Below are positions 62,264 through 64,000 of a stretch of 64,000 nucleotides of DNA, piece after piece. The stretch's first letter is position 1. Each line of letters starts with the position of its first letter. The stretch comes from Paenibacillus pasadenensis (lineage in GTDB: Bacteria; Bacillota; Bacilli; Paenibacillales; Paenibacillaceae). The stretch is taken from the NCBI RefSeq assembly GCF_023715725.1, contig NZ_JAMBOT010000003.1, positions 124,001-188,000 on the forward strand. Reading direction: 5' to 3'. A program made the translations under genes and the position numbers. Under the pieces are notes generated by a model that was not told the origin of the DNA, ran no database searches, and saw only the letters and a list, made by a program, of their open reading frames with translations.

Positions 62264-64000
62264 TCAGCCAGTCTCTTCGCCATGCCACAGGCTGCGGAAG
62301 CTTTCGCTGGTGCGAAGCAGCTCTTTTGCGCTGCCCTGTGCTTCGATGCGTCCATCATGAAGCACGATAATATGGTCGGCATGGGACAGCGCAGCCTTGC
62401 GATGCGAAACAACAAGGCAGGCGACATCGCCCCGCTCCTGAAATAGCCGCTCCCACAGACGGCGCTCTGTCTCCACATCGAGCGCACTGGACAGATCGTC
62501 GAACACGTACAGCTGGGCATCCCGCACCAGCATTCGCGCCGCCGCCGTCCGCTGCGCCTGTCCGCCGGACAGCTTGACGCCGCGCGGGCCGACCATCGTA
62601 TCGAGCCCCTGCTCCAGCCCGCCGATATCATCCTCCATTACAGCGGCATGCAGCGCCCGAGATAAACTGCCGGGACGCTCCAGCTGGCCGAGCAAAATAT
62701 TATTGCGCAGCTGATCGCTGTACAGCCGCGGAATCTGCGCTGTATAAGCGCTCTGCGGCGGCACAAAAAAGTCCGCAGGCCGTTCGATGATTTCGCCGTT
62801 CCAGCAAATCTCGCCCGACTCCGCTGGAAGCAGGCCTAACAGCGTCCGCACAAGCGTCGTTTTGCCGCTGCCAATCATGCCTGTTACAACGGTGAAGGAG
62901 CCTGCACGCAGGGTCAGATCGACGCCTTCAATGCCGCGTCCCGTCTCCGGGAACCGGTACGTCAAACCGCGCGCCTCCAGCACCTGCAGCGGAGGAGCCT
63001 GCACGACAGGCATGAATGATTCTTCGTCAGCCTCTGCCCGCCTCCAGTCTGACTCAGCCTGGGCAGCTCCGCCATCCGCCGGGCTGAGTTCAGCCTCCTG
63101 CGGCACCGTCCCTGTGCCGACCGCCCGTCGTTTGCCGAGACCAATGTAAGCCGCCTTAGTTAGCAGTGTAGCCGGAGCTCCCTGCAGCATATCCTTAATC
63201 CGGCCGAAGCTGACGACAAGCTGTTTGTAGAATGTCATAAAGTTGCCCACATTGTTAATAAGTTGAGTCACAAAAGTCAAATAATAAATAAACAGGGACA
63301 GGTCGCCGACCGTAAAGTCGCCGCTGCGCATTTTGTAACCAGCCAGCACAAGAATAAGACCCGTTCCGATGTTAACAGAGTTCGTGAATACCGAGGTTAA
63401 CGTTTCGGTAAACAGCTTATCCTTGACCATCGATTGACGGCGGTTCTCGCTCAATTTTTCGAAACGCTCCACAATGCGTTTTTCCGCACCCGCAACCTGA
63501 ATCGCCTGCACGTTTGAGAACATTTCGCTAATCGAACCCGTTACCTTTGCGGTCGCTTCCCGGCTCGCAGCGCGATACTTCTGAATGCGGGAGGTGGCGA
63601 CTTGCGCAGCCGTAATGACCAGAATGAGCGGGACAAAAACAAGCAGCGTAAGCTGTGGATCAATGGAAATTAGAATCCAGCTTGCCGCAACGACAAAACC
63701 GACCAGTCCCAGCAAATCGACCGACCAGCTGACCGCTTCCTCCGACTGCTCCACGTCATCGCGGAAGTTGCTAATGGCTTCGCCTGGAGAAACGGGGATG
63801 GCCCTTGCTCCCGGCTCCCGCAGCACATGGGCCAGCATGTTGCGCCGCACAAGCATACTGACACGTGTTCGCACATTCACGTCTGCCGCGCAGCCAAGAA
63901 AGATGACCGCAATCCGGCCCAGCGCCGCTGCGACGAGCAATGCTGCAATGGCCCATACGCCATAAGGGACGGTGTACGTCCCTTCCAGATGATCAAAAAA
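62264..64000 (-). CDS. ABC exporter, permease and ATPase (5' end beyond window)
   Basis: The frame is open to the window edge, so the start and first helix or two are missing; 578 residues are visible. Membrane helices continue to about residue 290, followed by an unusual linker (about 300-345, Ala/Glu/Asp/Gln-rich, with SDWRRAEADEESFMPVVQ) before the ATPase domain. The ATPase has Walker A GMIGSGKTTLVRTL, signature VKLSGGQAQRTAAARM, Walker B LYVFDDLSSALD (Asp-Asp rather than Asp-Glu, which often weakens hydrolysis) and an H loop VVSHRK. It may act as a heterodimer with a partner outside the window. Substrate unknown. Confidence 0.88.
   Translation of the reverse strand, partial: FFDHLEGTYTVPYGVWAIAALLVAAALGRIAVIFLGCAADVNVRTRVSMLVRRNMLAHVLREPGARAIPVSPGEAISNFRDDVEQSEEAVSWSVDLLGLVGFVVAASWILISIDPQLTLLVFVPLILVITAAQVATSRIQKYRAASREATAKVTGSISEMFSNVQAIQVAGAEKRIVERFEKLSENRRQSMVKDKLFTETLTSVFTNSVNIGTGLILVLAGYKMRSGDFTVGDLSLFIYYLTFVTQLINNVGNFMTFYKQLVVSFGRIKDMLQGAPATLLTKAAYIGLGKRRAVGTGTVPQEAELSPADGGAAQAESDWRRAEADEESFMPVVQAPPLQVLEARGLTYRFPETGRGIEGVDLTLRAGSFTVVTGMIGSGKTTLVRTLLGLLPAESGEICWNGEIIERPADFFVPPQSAYTAQIPRLYSDQLRNNILLGQLERPGSLSRALHAAVMEDDIGGLEQGLDTMVGPRGVKLSGGQAQRTAAARMLVRDAQLYVFDDLSSALDVETERRLWERLFQERGDVACLVVSHRKAALSHADHIIVLHDGRIEAQGSAKELLRTSESFRSLWHGEETG

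Overview
The window looks like the chromosome of a Paenibacillus-type member of the Bacillota. The evidence is the SLH-domain cell-surface proteins, the AAAGGAGG-type ribosome binding sites, the Bacillus-like protein set (OhrR, CcdC, IolW, BmrA, HxlAB/HxlR, YdaT, a YidC2 lipoprotein), a BirA operator of Bacillus type, and coding DNA that is moderately GC-rich. The first 0.8 kb and the gene at 37647-38159 are clearly more AT-rich than the rest. No tRNA, rRNA, phage, IS element or CRISPR array was seen.

Layout. 1-5.7 kb: an S-layer and surface-glycan region, with a truncated ABC-2 polysaccharide-export permease with an unusual extracytoplasmic domain, an O-antigen-ligase-like membrane protein with a TPR-like tail, and a strongly expressed SLH protein. 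5.7-13.6 kb: housekeeping and stress genes, with glnS, ohrR with a glutathione peroxidase behind an OhrR-type operator, bioB behind a BirA operator, a CcdC-like protein, a DJ-1/PfpI protein, a secreted DUF3298 protein and two general-stress proteins. 13.6-18.3 kb: cardiolipin synthase, a cobalamin-binding sensor with a CarH-like motif, and a hybrid histidine kinase. 18.5-19.9 kb: a tandem family of small unrecognised proteins with a basic CGC motif. 20-22.3 kb: rpiA and a murG with a long insertion. 22.4-28.2 kb: a GlcNAc-type PTS locus (antiterminator, EIIA, EIICB, HPr, EI) interrupted by an array of 23-nt palindromes spaced exactly 52 bp apart. 28.4-31 kb: an unusual LDH-family dehydrogenase and dGTPase.

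31-38 kb: TetR, PAS histidine kinase, ABC exporter and MFS exporter, a drug-resistance-like cluster, the last gene having a leader with possible alternative RNA folds. 38-46 kb: an orphan sulfatase, iolW, a 28-residue membrane microprotein, an OmpR-type regulator, bmrA and a GH18-like secreted protein. 46-53.4 kb: hxlA, hxlB and hxlR (formaldehyde fixation and its regulator), with hxlR overlapping a very large Lhr-type helicase. 53.4-58 kb: a second palindrome cluster, an AraC-family regulator and a 1072-residue SLH surface protein. 58-64 kb: an ABC ATPase, a small lipoprotein, a second YidC (yidC2) preceded by an overlapping membrane ORF and a hairpin that hides its ribosome binding site, a phosphotransferase-like protein, a 62-residue protein, and an ABC exporter cut by the window edge.

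The most interesting element is the small ORF and SD-sequestering hairpin in front of yidC2 (60480-60815). It has the same architecture as mifM-yqjG in B. subtilis, where a nascent-chain arrest peptide controls the second YidC, but I recognise no sequence similarity to MifM.
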